Assembly: GCA_900770195.1 (NCBI GenBank)
Contig: CAAGJI010000094.1
Span: 1-22,362, forward strand
Length of the DNA: 22,362 nt
Source of the DNA: Oscillospiraceae bacterium
Lineage (GTDB): Bacteria; Bacillota; Clostridia; Oscillospirales; Ruminococcaceae
Reading direction: 5' to 3'
Positions within the stretch are counted from its first letter, which is position 1. Every line of letters starts with the position of its first letter. Below, one piece after another: positions 1 through 8,142 of this stretch. The notes below the pieces were generated by a model that saw only the letters and a program-made list of their open reading frames with translations, was not told where the DNA came from and searched no databases. The translations under genes and the position numbers were made by a program.

Positions 1-46
1 CCAGTCACTTTAGATGTGATTTTAATTGAATTTGTAAGCAAAATTA

Positions 47-92
47 ACCTCTCCGAGCGACTACGTCGCCCACCTCTCCTTAAAAGGAGAGG
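47..92. repeat. Small palindromic intergenic repeat
   Basis: Two nested palindromes lie here: GCGAC-TAC-GTCGC (57-69) and CCTCTCCTT-AA-AAGGAGAGG (73-92). The octamer ACCTCTCC occurs twice (47-54 and 72-79). The unit looks like a short interspersed repeat of the kind scattered in gut Clostridia intergenic regions. Only one copy is present in the window, so the repeat nature is inferred. Confidence 0.5.
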
Positions 93-136
93 CTTAAATC
101 TGAAAATTGATTTCCGTGATTAATTAAATATTACAC

Positions 137-165
137 TTGACATTTTGATAAAAAAGTGATATAAT
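137..165 (+). promoter_or_regulatory. Consensus sigma-A promoter for the HTH/decarboxylase pair
   Basis: A perfect TTGACA (137-142) and a perfect TATAAT (160-165) are separated by 17 bases. The transcript would begin with a CTGCAA...TTGCAG inverted repeat (171-176 with 196-201) that encloses GAAC-AACT-GTTC. This 5' leader hairpin ends directly at the ribosome binding site of the next gene. Confidence 0.85.
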
Positions 166-213
166 TATTTCTGCAAGAACAACTGTTCGTTATTATTGCA
201 GAAAGGAGGAAAA

Positions 214-516
214 ATGTCGGGAAAAATAAGAATATCTTTTGATATTGCCGAGAAATTTGATAAGGAACTTATAAATGCTATAAATTCAACAAATGAAGCA
301 GATGAAAAACTTTTAAAACTTAAAAAAATTGTAAGAAATATTTACAAATGCGAACTTACCAAACATCAGCAGAAAATTTATGCAATGTATTATTCGGAAG
401 GCAAAAATTCAAGAGTAATCGCTGAAGAACTTGCAATTTCTCCGCAGGCTGTAACAAAATGCCTTCGCTTAATCAGACACAGAACCGCTCAGCTTATTAA
501 AATTTATATGCAGTAA
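214..516 (+). CDS. Sigma-70 region 4-like helix-turn-helix protein
   Basis: This is a 100-residue protein. Its C-terminal half (LTKHQQKIYAMYYSEGKNSRVIAEELAISPQAV) reads as the HTH of sigma factor region 4 or a YlxM-like regulator, where helix 2-turn-helix 3 contacts DNA. The N-terminal half is lysine-rich and helical with no recognised domain. The ATG at 214 is preferred because AAAGGAGG sits just upstream; a longer reading from TTG 196 would translate the ribosome binding site. It follows a perfect promoter and lies 32 bases before the decarboxylase gene, so the two are probably co-transcribed. It is too small to be a full sigma factor and is likely a regulator; its target is unknown. Confidence 0.75.
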   Translation: MSGKIRISFDIAEKFDKELINAINSTNEADEKLLKLKKIVRNIYKCELTKHQQKIYAMYYSEGKNSRVIAEELAISPQAVTKCLRLIRHRTAQLIKIYMQ

Positions 517-548
517 GCTGCTTCAGACAGCAAAAGAAAGGAAACAAA

Positions 549-1895
549 ATGACAACTCCAATATATGATTTTATTATGGAATATTCAAAAACACACCCTG
601 TAAGACCGCATATGCCGGGGCACAAGGGCAGACCACCTTTCGATTCATCATATTTAAAAAATCTTTATGCGATGGATATAACCGAAATTGAGGGGGCTGA
701 CAGCCTGTTTGAGGCAAACGGTATAATAAAAAAAAGTGAAGATAATGCCACTTCTCTTTTTAAAACGGCAGGTACTTTTTATTCCTGCGGAGGTTCGACT
801 CTTTGCATTCAGGCTATGCTTTTTCTTATGAAACAAGAAAAAAGACGTGTTTTTGCAATGCGAAATTGTCACAGGGCTTTTCTTAACGCCTGCATTTTGC
901 TTGATATGGAAATAACATGGGTTTATCCTCAGCAGACAGAAGGCATTCTTTCGGGAAAAGTTCCTCTTTCTGAACTTGAACAAATGCTTTCAGAATGCAA
1001 TGAACCTGCATGTGTTTATCTGACATCTCCTGATTATATAGGAAATGTGTCGGATATTGCATCTGTTTCAAAAATCTGTAAAAAATATGGTGCAAGACTT
1101 CTTGTTGATAATGCACATGGGGCACATCTTGCTTTTTGCAGGATAAACCGCCACCCTGTATCACTTGGTGCTGACCTTTGCTGTGATTCTGCACATAAAA
1201 TGCTTCCTGCATTAACAGGTGCAGCTTATCTTCACACTTCTTCTCCTGAACTTGCAAAAAGAGCCAAATATGCCATGAGTATGTTTGGTTCAACAAGTCC
1301 TTCGTATCTTGTTTTGACTTCGCTTGACCTTTGCAATATGTATCTTGCGGAAAATGTACGTGCTGATATTGAAAGAATGCAGCGTGAAATAAAACAGTTT
1401 CACACAACTTTATCAAAGTTTTTCAGATTCAGTTTTGGAGATATTTTTCATATTACAATTTATGCAAAACAAAGCGGAACAACAGGCTATGCAATAAATG
1501 AATACCTGAAAGAAGCAAGAATATTTCCTGAATATGTTGATGAAGATATGGTTATTCTTTTATTTTCGCCTGTTATGGACGTTGATTCAATACGTTCTGT
1601 CACCCTTGCACTTCTTGAAGCAGGTGAAAAATTAAAAGCAAGATGCAATATAACTGCACCAATTTCAGGAGTGAAGCCTTGCAAACTTGAAAAAGCTATG
1701 CCAATGAGAAAAGCCGCCCTTTCAGATTATGAAGAAATTCCTGTTGGATTTGCGGAAGGCAGAATATGTGCAGGGGTAAAAGTTCCTTGTCCGCCTGCTG
1801 TTCCTATTGCTGTAAGTGGGGAAAAAATAACAAGAGAATGTATTAATATTTTTGAATATTATAATATAAGAACCGTTTGCGTGGTGAAAAAATAA
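549..1895 (+). CDS. PLP-dependent Orn/Lys/Arg decarboxylase family enzyme
   Basis: The 448-residue protein belongs to fold-type I PLP decarboxylases that release CO2 from basic amino acids and feed polyamine synthesis. The family N-terminal signature RPHMPGHKG is at about residues 19-27. DNAHGAHLAF (about 188-197) contains the aspartate that binds the PLP ring nitrogen, and SAHKMLPALTGAAYLH (about 215-230) has the lysine that forms the Schiff base. The length fits the short YaaO-like subgroup without the wing domain of the large enterobacterial decarboxylases. GAAAGGAAAC precedes the start. Which of arginine, lysine or ornithine is used cannot be read from the sequence. Confidence 0.9.
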   Translation: MTTPIYDFIMEYSKTHPVRPHMPGHKGRPPFDSSYLKNLYAMDITEIEGADSLFEANGIIKKSEDNATSLFKTAGTFYSCGGSTLCIQAMLFLMKQEKRRVFAMRNCHRAFLNACILLDMEITWVYPQQTEGILSGKVPLSELEQMLSECNEPACVYLTSPDYIGNVSDIASVSKICKKYGARLLVDNAHGAHLAFCRINRHPVSLGADLCCDSAHKMLPALTGAAYLHTSSPELAKRAKYAMSMFGSTSPSYLVLTSLDLCNMYLAENVRADIERMQREIKQFHTTLSKFFRFSFGDIFHITIYAKQSGTTGYAINEYLKEARIFPEYVDEDMVILLFSPVMDVDSIRSVTLALLEAGEKLKARCNITAPISGVKPCKLEKAMPMRKAALSDYEEIPVGFAEGRICAGVKVPCPPAVPIAVSGEKITRECINIFEYYNIRTVCVVKK

Positions 1896-1935
1896 AATGC
1901 CGACAAAATAAGAGCAAAAAAAATTTATTTAACTA

Positions 1936-1964
1936 TTGACAATTTAGAAAATATATGTTATAAT
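1936..1964 (+). promoter_or_regulatory. Consensus sigma-A promoter for the 2014 gene and smpB
   Basis: TTGACA (1936-1941) and TATAAT (1959-1964) are both perfect, with a 17-base spacer. The promoter stands between the decarboxylase stop and the next ATG and probably also serves smpB, whose start is 33 bases after the next gene. Confidence 0.85.
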
Positions 1965-2013
1965 ATACGCTACACTAAATGATTTTCCATTGATAATAAG
2001 GAGGTACTGAAAG

Positions 2014-2376
2014 ATGAAAATGTCTGAAATTACGGAAATTCTCGACAGAAAAGGTTCTTTTTTAATGGTTATTGACTCGGGTAAAGATTACGCTGTTGAT
2101 GCTATGCTTGAACAGCCTTCTACTGCTCCTGATGTTCAGCAGATGATTGTTGACAGAATTGCATATTTTGAAAAGCCTGTTCTTGTTTATCAGTGGTCAG
2201 ACTGCAAGGAAGATTATCACTTTGGTCCTCAGTGTTCTGATGTTTACGTTGTTTTTGCACATAACGACGGCGAAGAAGTCAAAAGTACAAAGCTTAAAAG
2301 CGAAATGTACGACGATCTCCAAAGTTATGTTGACAAAATAAACGCACATCATTCAGAATCACATTCTTATTGTTAA
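2014..2376 (+). CDS. Small conserved-looking hypothetical protein
   Basis: This is a 120-residue protein with no recognised family. It has no signal peptide or membrane segment. It carries PVLVYQWSDCKEDYHFGPQCSDVYVVFAH in the middle and ends in a His/Cys-rich tail (HHSESHSYC). Two central Cys and the terminal Cys and His residues could bind metal, but this is a guess. AAGGAGGT lies nine bases before the ATG and a perfect promoter lies just upstream. It is followed closely by smpB, so the transcript links it to the trans-translation genes, though that does not define its role. Confidence 0.7.
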   Translation: MKMSEITEILDRKGSFLMVIDSGKDYAVDAMLEQPSTAPDVQQMIVDRIAYFEKPVLVYQWSDCKEDYHFGPQCSDVYVVFAHNDGEEVKSTKLKSEMYDDLQSYVDKINAHHSESHSYC

Positions 2377-2409
2377 TACACATATATTTTTCGGAAAGGC
2401 GGTGAAAAT

Positions 2410-2874
2410 ATGCGTACAAAAGGCATTAAAAAAATTGCTGACAACAGAAAAGCTCATCACGATTATTTCGTTATTGAAAGTATGGAAGCAGGTATTGAAC
2501 TTGTCGGCACTGAAGTCAAATCAATTCGTCTTGGCGGAGTTAATTTAAAAGACAGCTGGTGCAGTATCGACAATGGCGAGATGTTTATTAAAGGTATGCA
2601 TATATCGCCATACGAAAAAGGAAATATTTTTAATACTGACCCTATGCGTGTCAGAAAACTTCTTCTCCATAAAAACGAAATTCTTCGTCTTTTTGGAAAA
2701 ATCAAGCAGGACGGTCTTACTCTTATCCCTCTTTCTTTATATTTTAAAGATTCAAGAGTTAAAGTTCAAGTCGGACTTTGCAAAGGTAAAAAGCTTTATG
2801 ATAAGCGTGAATCGGCTGCAAAACGTGACTCTCAGCGTGAAATTGAGAGAACTTTAAAATCACATAACCGTTAA
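2410..2874 (+). CDS. smpB: SsrA-binding protein SmpB
   Basis: The 154-residue protein has the full SmpB pattern: N-terminal IADNRKAHHDYFVIESMEAGIELVGTEVKSIR, the central VNLKDSWCSIDNGEMFIKGMHISPYEKGN, and a basic C-terminal tail (YDKRESAAKRDSQREIERTLK). SmpB is an OB-fold RNA-binding protein that delivers alanyl-tmRNA to stalled ribosomes; the tail folds into the empty mRNA channel. The length is typical. GGAAAGGCGG precedes the ATG. Its partner RNA starts three bases after the stop codon, the common Firmicutes arrangement. Confidence 0.97.
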   Translation: MRTKGIKKIADNRKAHHDYFVIESMEAGIELVGTEVKSIRLGGVNLKDSWCSIDNGEMFIKGMHISPYEKGNIFNTDPMRVRKLLLHKNEILRLFGKIKQDGLTLIPLSLYFKDSRVKVQVGLCKGKKLYDKRESAAKRDSQREIERTLKSHNR

Positions 2875-2877
2875 ATT

Positions 2878-3254
2878 GGGGCCGTAAAGGTTTCGACGGG
2901 GGCTGTGAAGCAATGTAAGCGGGCAGAGTTCGTCCACGCTCTTCAAAATGGACCGTTTAAAATATAAACGCTAACACAAGAAATATTACTGTAAGCCACA
3001 ACAGTGGTTTACAGGTTGCTGCCTAAGTCAGCATCCGCCCCTCTCAGGAGTTACCACGACCTGAGACCCGGCGTTTGATTTAGTGGTCAACTCTCTCCCT
3101 GATGTTCATACGGGATGAGTGTATTATGAACTACTCGGATTTATAGCCTGTTTGTCGGCGATTCTGATGGGGAATGCTAAAAGATAAACTACGCTCGTAG
3201 AAAGCAGTGGGAATCGGCTTTCGGACAGGGGTTCAATTCCCCTCGGCTCCACCA
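2878..3254 (+). ncRNA. ssrA: tmRNA (ssrA), predicted tag ANTRNITVSHNSGLQVAA
   Basis: The 5' end GGGGCCG pairs with CGGCTCC before ACCA at the 3' end to form the tRNA-like acceptor stem (one G-U pair). GGTTTCGACGG near the 5' end and AGGGG-TTCAATT-CCCCT (T arm) are diagnostic. A pseudoknot (AGAG/CTCT with GTCCA/TGGAC) precedes the tag. Reading from GCT at 2970 gives 18 codons to TAA at 3024. That stop lies in the loop of a helix formed by 3014-3021 and 3029-3036, as expected for helix 5. The encoded CCA end is 3252-3254. The resume codon is inferred; the stop and the VAA ending are well supported. The 3' end doubles as the probable insertion site of the following element. Confidence 0.95.
3246..3254 (+). 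repeat. Probable attL core, 3' end of ssrA
   Basis: GCTCCACCA is the 3' acceptor and CCA end of tmRNA and is repeated exactly at 13952-13960. Just inside the element, AATATTACA (3259-3267) is mirrored by TGTAATAT (3313-3320), a possible recombinase-binding arm. Confidence 0.55.
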
Positions 3255-3331
3255 ATCCAATATTACACAAAACCCTACTACTTTGTAGGTGGCTTTGCCG
3301 TCACGGTTTGGTTGTAATATCAAAACGAAAG

Positions 3332-3362
3332 AACCAGAGGGTCTTATGCTCTCTGGTTTTTC
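3332..3362 (+). terminator. Rho-independent terminator after tmRNA
   Basis: The stem AACCAGAG (3332-3339) pairs with CTCTGGTT (3351-3358) and is followed by a T run. It ends ssrA transcription but lies inside the proposed element, so the element would bring its own terminator for the interrupted ssrA unit. It also separates the DUF1643 gene from upstream transcription. Confidence 0.75.
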
Positions 3363-3382
3363 AATTAAGGGGATATATATTT

Positions 3383-3883
3383 ATGAATGCTGTTGATCGA
3401 AAACTTAAAATACATACTAAAAACGGAAGCTATTCTGAGGGTGCTGCTAACCGTTCTATCCTAACGGTTACTTGGGATAGTAATAATACCAAGACCGCTG
3501 TTGCAATTGGTATAAACCCAAGTAAAGCCAATGATAATAGAAGTGATAAAACACTTACAACATTAGGAAGATTTTTAGCGGCTAACGGATATAAGGAACT
3601 GAAAATGTTCAACATATTTGAAAGCTACTCTACAGACCAAAGTGGAATCAATTATAAAACAGCAACCGATTTTGTTACATACAAATCTGAATTTGAAAAC
3701 GCTGACGCTATTTTTATTGTATGGGGAGTTGCAAAAAGTTATAAATCTGAAAAAGAAAAAATAATTGAAATTCTGAAGGAATATGGTGATAAGATTTACT
3801 GCTTAAAGAAAGATAATAGGTATCCATTACACCCAAGCCGGATGAGTTATGAATGTGAAATATCAAAGTATAGCTTTGATTGA
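3383..3883 (+). CDS. DUF1643 family protein
   Basis: The 166-residue protein carries the DUF1643 hallmark AVAIGINPSKANDNRSDKT (about residues 36-54), followed by a small alpha/beta protein with ADAIFIVWGVAK and a C-terminal LHPSRMSYE. DUF1643 proteins are common on phages and islands; their biochemical role is not established. ATG 3383 is preferred over an upstream TTG because AAGGGG precedes it; the longer reading would run through the terminator stem. No clear promoter lies between that terminator and the start, so expression may depend on read-through. It converges on the next gene with a shared terminator. Confidence 0.85.
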   Translation: MNAVDRKLKIHTKNGSYSEGAANRSILTVTWDSNNTKTAVAIGINPSKANDNRSDKTLTTLGRFLAANGYKELKMFNIFESYSTDQSGINYKTATDFVTYKSEFENADAIFIVWGVAKSYKSEKEKIIEILKEYGDKIYCLKKDNRYPLHPSRMSYECEISKYSFD

Positions 3884-3942
3884 AATATTACATATGATTT
3901 TATGTAAATTTGAGAAGTATGTCAAATATTACTATAAAACAA

Positions 3943-3971
3943 AAGCCAAAGAGTTTTAGTCTCTTTGGCTT
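3943..3971. terminator. Bidirectional terminator between convergent genes
   Basis: A perfect 11-base stem, AAGCCAAAGAG (3943-3953) with CTCTTTGGCTT (3961-3971), has a 7-base loop. A-rich and T-rich flanks make it usable on both strands, between the DUF1643 gene and the minus-strand chimera gene. Confidence 0.8.
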
Positions 3972-3985
3972 AATTACTTTAAATT

Positions 3986-5518
3986 TCACTTATTCTCTTT
4001 ATATGATGTAAGTGCATCCAACACAGCATAATACACCATTTCATCAGGGTGGTATCTATCGTCATTGAATATGGAACTGCCCGATTTACTGAAATGCTCC
4101 AAAATCGCAGCAGCACAGCCTGCACTTCGATTCTGTCCCGATTCACATTGGCAAATAATACGTAATTCCTTTGACTTTGCGGAATATACAAACTCTGCTA
4201 TCTTATCAGCTTCGGGAAGTTCTGTCTGAAAATCATCTAACGGAATGTAGAGTACATTATCAGATTTGCCATTGTAATCAACAAGCGAATAGCAGTCTTT
4301 ATCATTACTATATCTGTCGGGGTCATAAAAGCTGATGACAGCAGTGTTTTTGAAAAAATCTTTTGGAAGTATATAATTTTCAATAAAGTCCCGAGAATAT
4401 ATATCAACCGAAATATACATCTGTATTACGTCTGTAAACATATTATAATCAATTTCGGCATACTTAGCAAGCAACAGATAATGATAAATCATAGCTGCAT
4501 TAAATGAACGTGAAAATAAATAATTGTATTGCTCTATGACCTCATAGAATTCACTTTCAAAATTATAACTTTCAAGAGCTTTAGAAAAATAATTAATTTT
4601 GCTATATTTCTCGTATGCTTTTATAGAATCTTCTGATGAAACGCCTTTTTCAATAAGATATATGTAAATATCTTCCCTTTCAATGAAAGGATATTTTTGA
4701 AATAGTTCTGATTCAAACATCTTTTTTATATTCAATACATCAGTCGATATATTTTTTATCATACTATGAACTGCCGAAAAGATACGGCTGATTTCTCTTT
4801 TAGTCGAGGGCTGTATCGCTTTAATCCAAGGATATTCTCCGCATATTTTTTCTATTTTTTGCAAAGATTTATAATCCAAAGCAGAAAGTTCGGAAATTGG
4901 AATATCGGAAACAATCAATCCGGTACGATTCTGACATTCATATAAAAATTCCATTGTTTTTGCGGATATGATATTTCGCTGAATATCGGGATTTTGCCGA
5001 ATGTAATCATAGCCAAAATGATTACTGACCGCTTTTGCAGCCAGTGGGATAAGTTTCCAGACAGTTCTGATTGATAAACTCTGATTTTCTTTTTGTTTTT
5101 TACTTCCCCATACGCAATCAAAGGGTATGTCGATTCCCATTGAAATCATTTGATTGCCACAAGAGCAGTTCTTGGGCGGCAAATCAATTCCAAACTGATT
5201 ATAATTATTATGACATTCTGATTTACCACAGCAAGGGCAGTAATAGTGTGACGGCAGAGGATTCAGACCCATATATCCAATCAGATAAGCAATAAAAGTT
5301 CCATTGCCTGTTATCATCGGTATAGAATGTTCTCTCGCAACTTTAGAAATTATTCGGTATGCTTCAAATTGTAGTATTGTTTCAGAACTTTTCAACATTT
5401 CAATTTCTTTATTGAATCTTTCTAAAGCAAAATCAGGAACACCTGCACAGTAGATTTTATGTAACTGTTCTTCGCAGGATTTTTTTATATTTGCAAATGC
5501 CTGTTCTTTTGAGATCAT
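3986..5518 (-). CDS. PolC-like segment fused to tyrosine phosphatase-like domain
   Basis: This is a 510-residue protein. Residues about 30-140 resemble the C-family replicative polymerase PolC around the start of its palm and its zinc finger: IPMITGNGTFIAYLIGYMGLNPLPSHYYCPCC, then GIDLPPKNCSCGN and GIDIPFDCVWG. In PolC these steps read like a GSRGS nucleotide-contact loop, NPLPPHYVCPxC, FDLPDKxCPxCG and DIPFETFLG. Here the GRGS loop is changed to GNGT and the PDIDLNF segment carrying catalytic aspartates is absent. The C-terminus (about 450-505) has CESGQNRSAG, the CX5R(S/T) phosphatase signature with Cys at about 458. The middle is helical and unassigned. The second ATG is chosen because the first ATG lies within the GGAGGT binding site. 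The fusion is not one I recognise. Confidence 0.8.
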   Translation of the reverse strand: MISKEQAFANIKKSCEEQLHKIYCAGVPDFALERFNKEIEMLKSSETILQFEAYRIISKVAREHSIPMITGNGTFIAYLIGYMGLNPLPSHYYCPCCGKSECHNNYNQFGIDLPPKNCSCGNQMISMGIDIPFDCVWGSKKQKENQSLSIRTVWKLIPLAAKAVSNHFGYDYIRQNPDIQRNIISAKTMEFLYECQNRTGLIVSDIPISELSALDYKSLQKIEKICGEYPWIKAIQPSTKREISRIFSAVHSMIKNISTDVLNIKKMFESELFQKYPFIEREDIYIYLIEKGVSSEDSIKAYEKYSKINYFSKALESYNFESEFYEVIEQYNYLFSRSFNAAMIYHYLLLAKYAEIDYNMFTDVIQMYISVDIYSRDFIENYILPKDFFKNTAVISFYDPDRYSNDKDCYSLVDYNGKSDNVLYIPLDDFQTELPEADKIAEFVYSAKSKELRIICQCESGQNRSAGCAAAILEHFSKSGSSIFNDDRYHPDEMVYYAVLDALTSYKENK

Positions 5519-5601
5519 TTTCTTTACCTCCATAATTCCTAAAGATTATATACTCGCCGATGTTGCACTACATTCTTTCAATCATTCTTATGCAGTTCTA
5601 T

Positions 5602-5652
5602 AAAAACCTCTATGAATATAAATAATATTTATTTGTATTATGAAAGGTTTAC
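5602..5652 (-). terminator. Possible terminator of the resolvase gene
   Basis: On the minus strand AAACCTTT near the stop codon pairs imperfectly with AGAGGTTTT downstream across an AT-rich interior, followed by a short T run. It is weak but correctly placed. Confidence 0.4.
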
Positions 5653-6239
5653 CTCTCCACAATCCCCAAATACTTATAAACTGTCGGATAAGATAAATTA
5701 CAAAGCCTTGAAAACTCCTTTTTATTTATCTCACCATTTTTGTATTTCGGATAATGCTTATAAAAGATACTTGGAATATCGTCTGCTGTTGTAGGCGGTC
5801 TGCCAATGGTTTTTCCTTTTGCTTTGGCATTCTCCATACCGCTTTTCACTCTCTGACTAATGATATTGCGTTCCAGTTCGCTGAATACGCCCATCATTTT
5901 CAGCATACCCTCGGTCATTGGGTCAAGTTCCTTACTGCAATCTACAATGAAAGTACCAAGTACTAATTTTATATGCTTATTTTTTGCAAGCTCAATAATA
6001 TCGCAAAGCTGTTTTGTACTTCGAGTAATTCTGCTGACTTCTGTTGCAAGAATGGTATCTCCCGACTGCACAACACTAAGCAGTTTCTTTAGTTCTGCCC
6101 TGTCAGCTTTCATACCACTTTCGTATTCCAGATATATTGTAGTATCAGTTGCCCCTTGTTGTTTCAGCTCTCGTACTTGTCTGTTAATGTCCTGCATTTT
6201 CTCGTTGGTGGAACATCTCGCATATCCGTAAATCATCAT
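5649..6239 (-). CDS. Small serine recombinase (resolvase/invertase family)
   Basis: The 196-residue protein has the resolvase N-terminal catalytic domain: IYGYARCSTNEK with the nucleophilic serine near residue 9, SGDTILATEVSRITRS, and FSELERNIISQRVKSGMENAKAKGKTIGRPP leading to a C-terminal Hin-like HTH (KKEFSRLCNLSYPTVYKYLG). The length is typical of Tn3 resolvases and Pin invertases. The start is placed at ATG ATG behind GTGAGGTG. Its own promoter lies upstream. It could resolve transposition cointegrates or invert DNA; no inverted site pair was recognised nearby. Confidence 0.92.
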   Translation of the reverse strand: MMIYGYARCSTNEKMQDINRQVRELKQQGATDTTIYLEYESGMKADRAELKKLLSVVQSGDTILATEVSRITRSTKQLCDIIELAKNKHIKLVLGTFIVDCSKELDPMTEGMLKMMGVFSELERNIISQRVKSGMENAKAKGKTIGRPPTTADDIPSIFYKHYPKYKNGEINKKEFSRLCNLSYPTVYKYLGIVER

Positions 6240-6268
6240 AAACACCTCACTAAAATGATGTTGTATAT

Positions 6269-6297
6269 ATTATAAGATATAAACGAAAAGAAGTCAA
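6269..6297 (-). promoter_or_regulatory. Sigma-A promoter of the resolvase gene
   Basis: On the minus strand TTGACT (6292-6297) and TATAAT (6269-6274) are 17 bases apart, ending about 30 bases before the resolvase start. Confidence 0.8.
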
Positions 6298-6315
6298 CTG
6301 TTTCTTTTATAATTT

Positions 6316-6348
6316 CAGCCGTAATTTTTTAAGATTACGGCTGTTTTT
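6316..6348 (+). terminator. Strong hairpin with T run
   Basis: CAGCCGTAAT (6316-6325) pairs perfectly with ATTACGGCTG (6334-6343) and is followed by five T on the plus strand. The adjacent genes are on the minus strand, so it may act after the 579-residue gene despite the T run facing the other way, or it may block antisense transcription. Confidence 0.6.
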
Positions 6349-6387
6349 ACGGTATTAAAAATTATAAACGGAAAGAGATGTTTGTTT

Positions 6388-8127
6388 TTATATAATCCTT
6401 GGATTATCAAAATCGGTATAACCAAAGTAGTTCTTAATGGTTGTTGTTTCTTCATTTTCACCAAAGCGAGATACCATAAATTTGTGATATTCCGCATTGT
6501 ATGGATTTGTTTTAAGAATATCCAGAAATACATCAAGCAACTTATCCTGCGGAAAATTCGGATTTGACATATTCTGAAATATATTATTTGCCTGTTGAGT
6601 TGTTTCGTTTGTGAGCCACCAGATGGATTTTCCATTTTTATTTAATAAGAATACAAGTGATAAGAAAACACGCCAATAATCCGTGAATACGCATTCAAAC
6701 AAATAGTCAGGTTTAATGCGCCCGTATAATTCTGCCTGCTGAGCCTGATTGATATTGGATACACTGTTTATAAGACCTGCTTCTGCTCCGTCACGAACGA
6801 TATTGAATGCTGTAGCTGTTGCAATGCCTTTAGCTGCTCCTTTCAATCCAAAGCCACCGCCGCTCAGATTTGGAATTAAACTGGTTATATTTGACATCCT
6901 TCTGCGATTTGCTTGCAATGTCAATTCAATACTTTCAAGGGTTGTGGTGTAATCATTCATTCCAAGGTGAAAATCAGCAAGGTGCTGCTGTTCAAATGAA
7001 TCTTCTGTAACTGTCCATATACCCTCAGAAATCAATATGTTCATCGACTGTTTGATTAAAATGCTGAGATAGGATTGATATATTTTAGGATAAAAGCCAA
7101 GAAAGGTAGAGAGATTCTGAACTTTCTTGTCATATTCTTTTCTTGCATTATCAGCGCAGGCAGAAGCAAGCTCACGGAATTTCAGTCTGTATGAATTGAA
7201 AATATCCATACTCTCGGATACTTCAAGCTCTTTTCCGCATATAGGGAACTTTCTGATTGAACCAACTACCGGTTCCCAATTGTCTGGCGCTGTTTCCTGT
7301 GGTTCATTCTGTTCACTGTTTTTCATTTCCTCAATATAAGAAATAACAGCTTTTGCAGTATCTACATCCTGCGAATTTAAAGGCATAGAAATAGTAGATG
7401 TACCGTTATTGCTCAATATATCAATTTGCAAATCAGATGTATTTTCCGCAGTGCTTACTAGCTGTAATGTCAGATTGGAAAAATAAACAATACTTCCACT
7501 TGAACCGCCTTTCATAGAATTGCTCAGAATGCTGCTATATCCAGATTTCAAATAATACAGAATAGCATAATCCTCATAGACCTCAAGCTTTGTGCCATTG
7601 GGTGACTGCAAAATATATTTATAGTTTTGAGTAATTCCATTTGCAGAAGCGATTTGCTCATTTGCGTATGTTAAAGCACTGGCAAATCGTTCTTTCTGAC
7701 TATATTCAAAAGCCAAAGTGAGACATTTTCCGTTTGCTCTTGTTTGAGCTACACCATTTGAAATCGGTCTCGGTGGATTAACGATATTAATCTGTGTCAA
7801 TTCAGCATAACAATATTCTGCACTTCCATAAATCAAAGAATTTTCGGTGAAAATAAATTTTTTTCCTAAACCGAGCGCGGGGGTAAACACTTCATACATA
7901 GTATGCGATGTATTATTTGAATTGCTATTAGACTGGTTTCCTGAAAGGTCACTAACTACTTGCTGTGCGCCGTTCACCGCCTTTTGAACAGTACTGTTCA
8001 GCTTGTTAAAAAATCCATTATTTGTCGATTGCGACTGGGGCACACCAGCACATACTTTAGCACCGCATTTACCGCAAAAAGCTGCACCGTCATTTAATTT
8101 ACTTCCGCATTGCGTACAAAAAGCCAT
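6388..8127 (-). CDS. Zinc-ribbon protein of unknown function
   Basis: This is a 579-residue protein. The first 24 residues form a C4 zinc ribbon (Cys 4, 7, 18, 21). A Gln/Ser/Asn-rich linker follows, then a beta-rich region (about 75-150) with FTENSLIYGSAEYCYAELTQINI that resembles a PH-like or GRAM-like fold. A second beta-rich stretch is at about 165-270. The rest is mainly helical, with a glycine-rich hydrophobic patch at about 425-445 (LSGGGFGLKGAAKGIATATAFNIV). It ends the operon that begins with the XRE gene at 8838-9026; the preceding gene stops 15 bases before its start. AAAGGAG precedes the ATG. The function is unknown; it may be an effector of the XRE-controlled module. Confidence 0.75.
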   Translation of the reverse strand: MAFCTQCGSKLNDGAAFCGKCGAKVCAGVPQSQSTNNGFFNKLNSTVQKAVNGAQQVVSDLSGNQSNSNSNNTSHTMYEVFTPALGLGKKFIFTENSLIYGSAEYCYAELTQINIVNPPRPISNGVAQTRANGKCLTLAFEYSQKERFASALTYANEQIASANGITQNYKYILQSPNGTKLEVYEDYAILYYLKSGYSSILSNSMKGGSSGSIVYFSNLTLQLVSTAENTSDLQIDILSNNGTSTISMPLNSQDVDTAKAVISYIEEMKNSEQNEPQETAPDNWEPVVGSIRKFPICGKELEVSESMDIFNSYRLKFRELASACADNARKEYDKKVQNLSTFLGFYPKIYQSYLSILIKQSMNILISEGIWTVTEDSFEQQHLADFHLGMNDYTTTLESIELTLQANRRRMSNITSLIPNLSGGGFGLKGAAKGIATATAFNIVRDGAEAGLINSVSNINQAQQAELYGRIKPDYLFECVFTDYWRVFLSLVFLLNKNGKSIWWLTNETTQQANNIFQNMSNPNFPQDKLLDVFLDILKTNPYNAEYHKFMVSRFGENEETTTIKNYFGYTDFDNPRII

Positions 8128-8142
8128 TGTAAATTTCTCCTT

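Noticed and set aside
214..516. Full sigma factor
   Set aside because: At 100 residues only a region-4-like HTH is present; the region 2 core-binding domain is absent.
883..1416. Long minus-strand open frame inside the decarboxylase gene
   Set aside because: It is a shadow of the strongly supported PLP enzyme and has no start signals.
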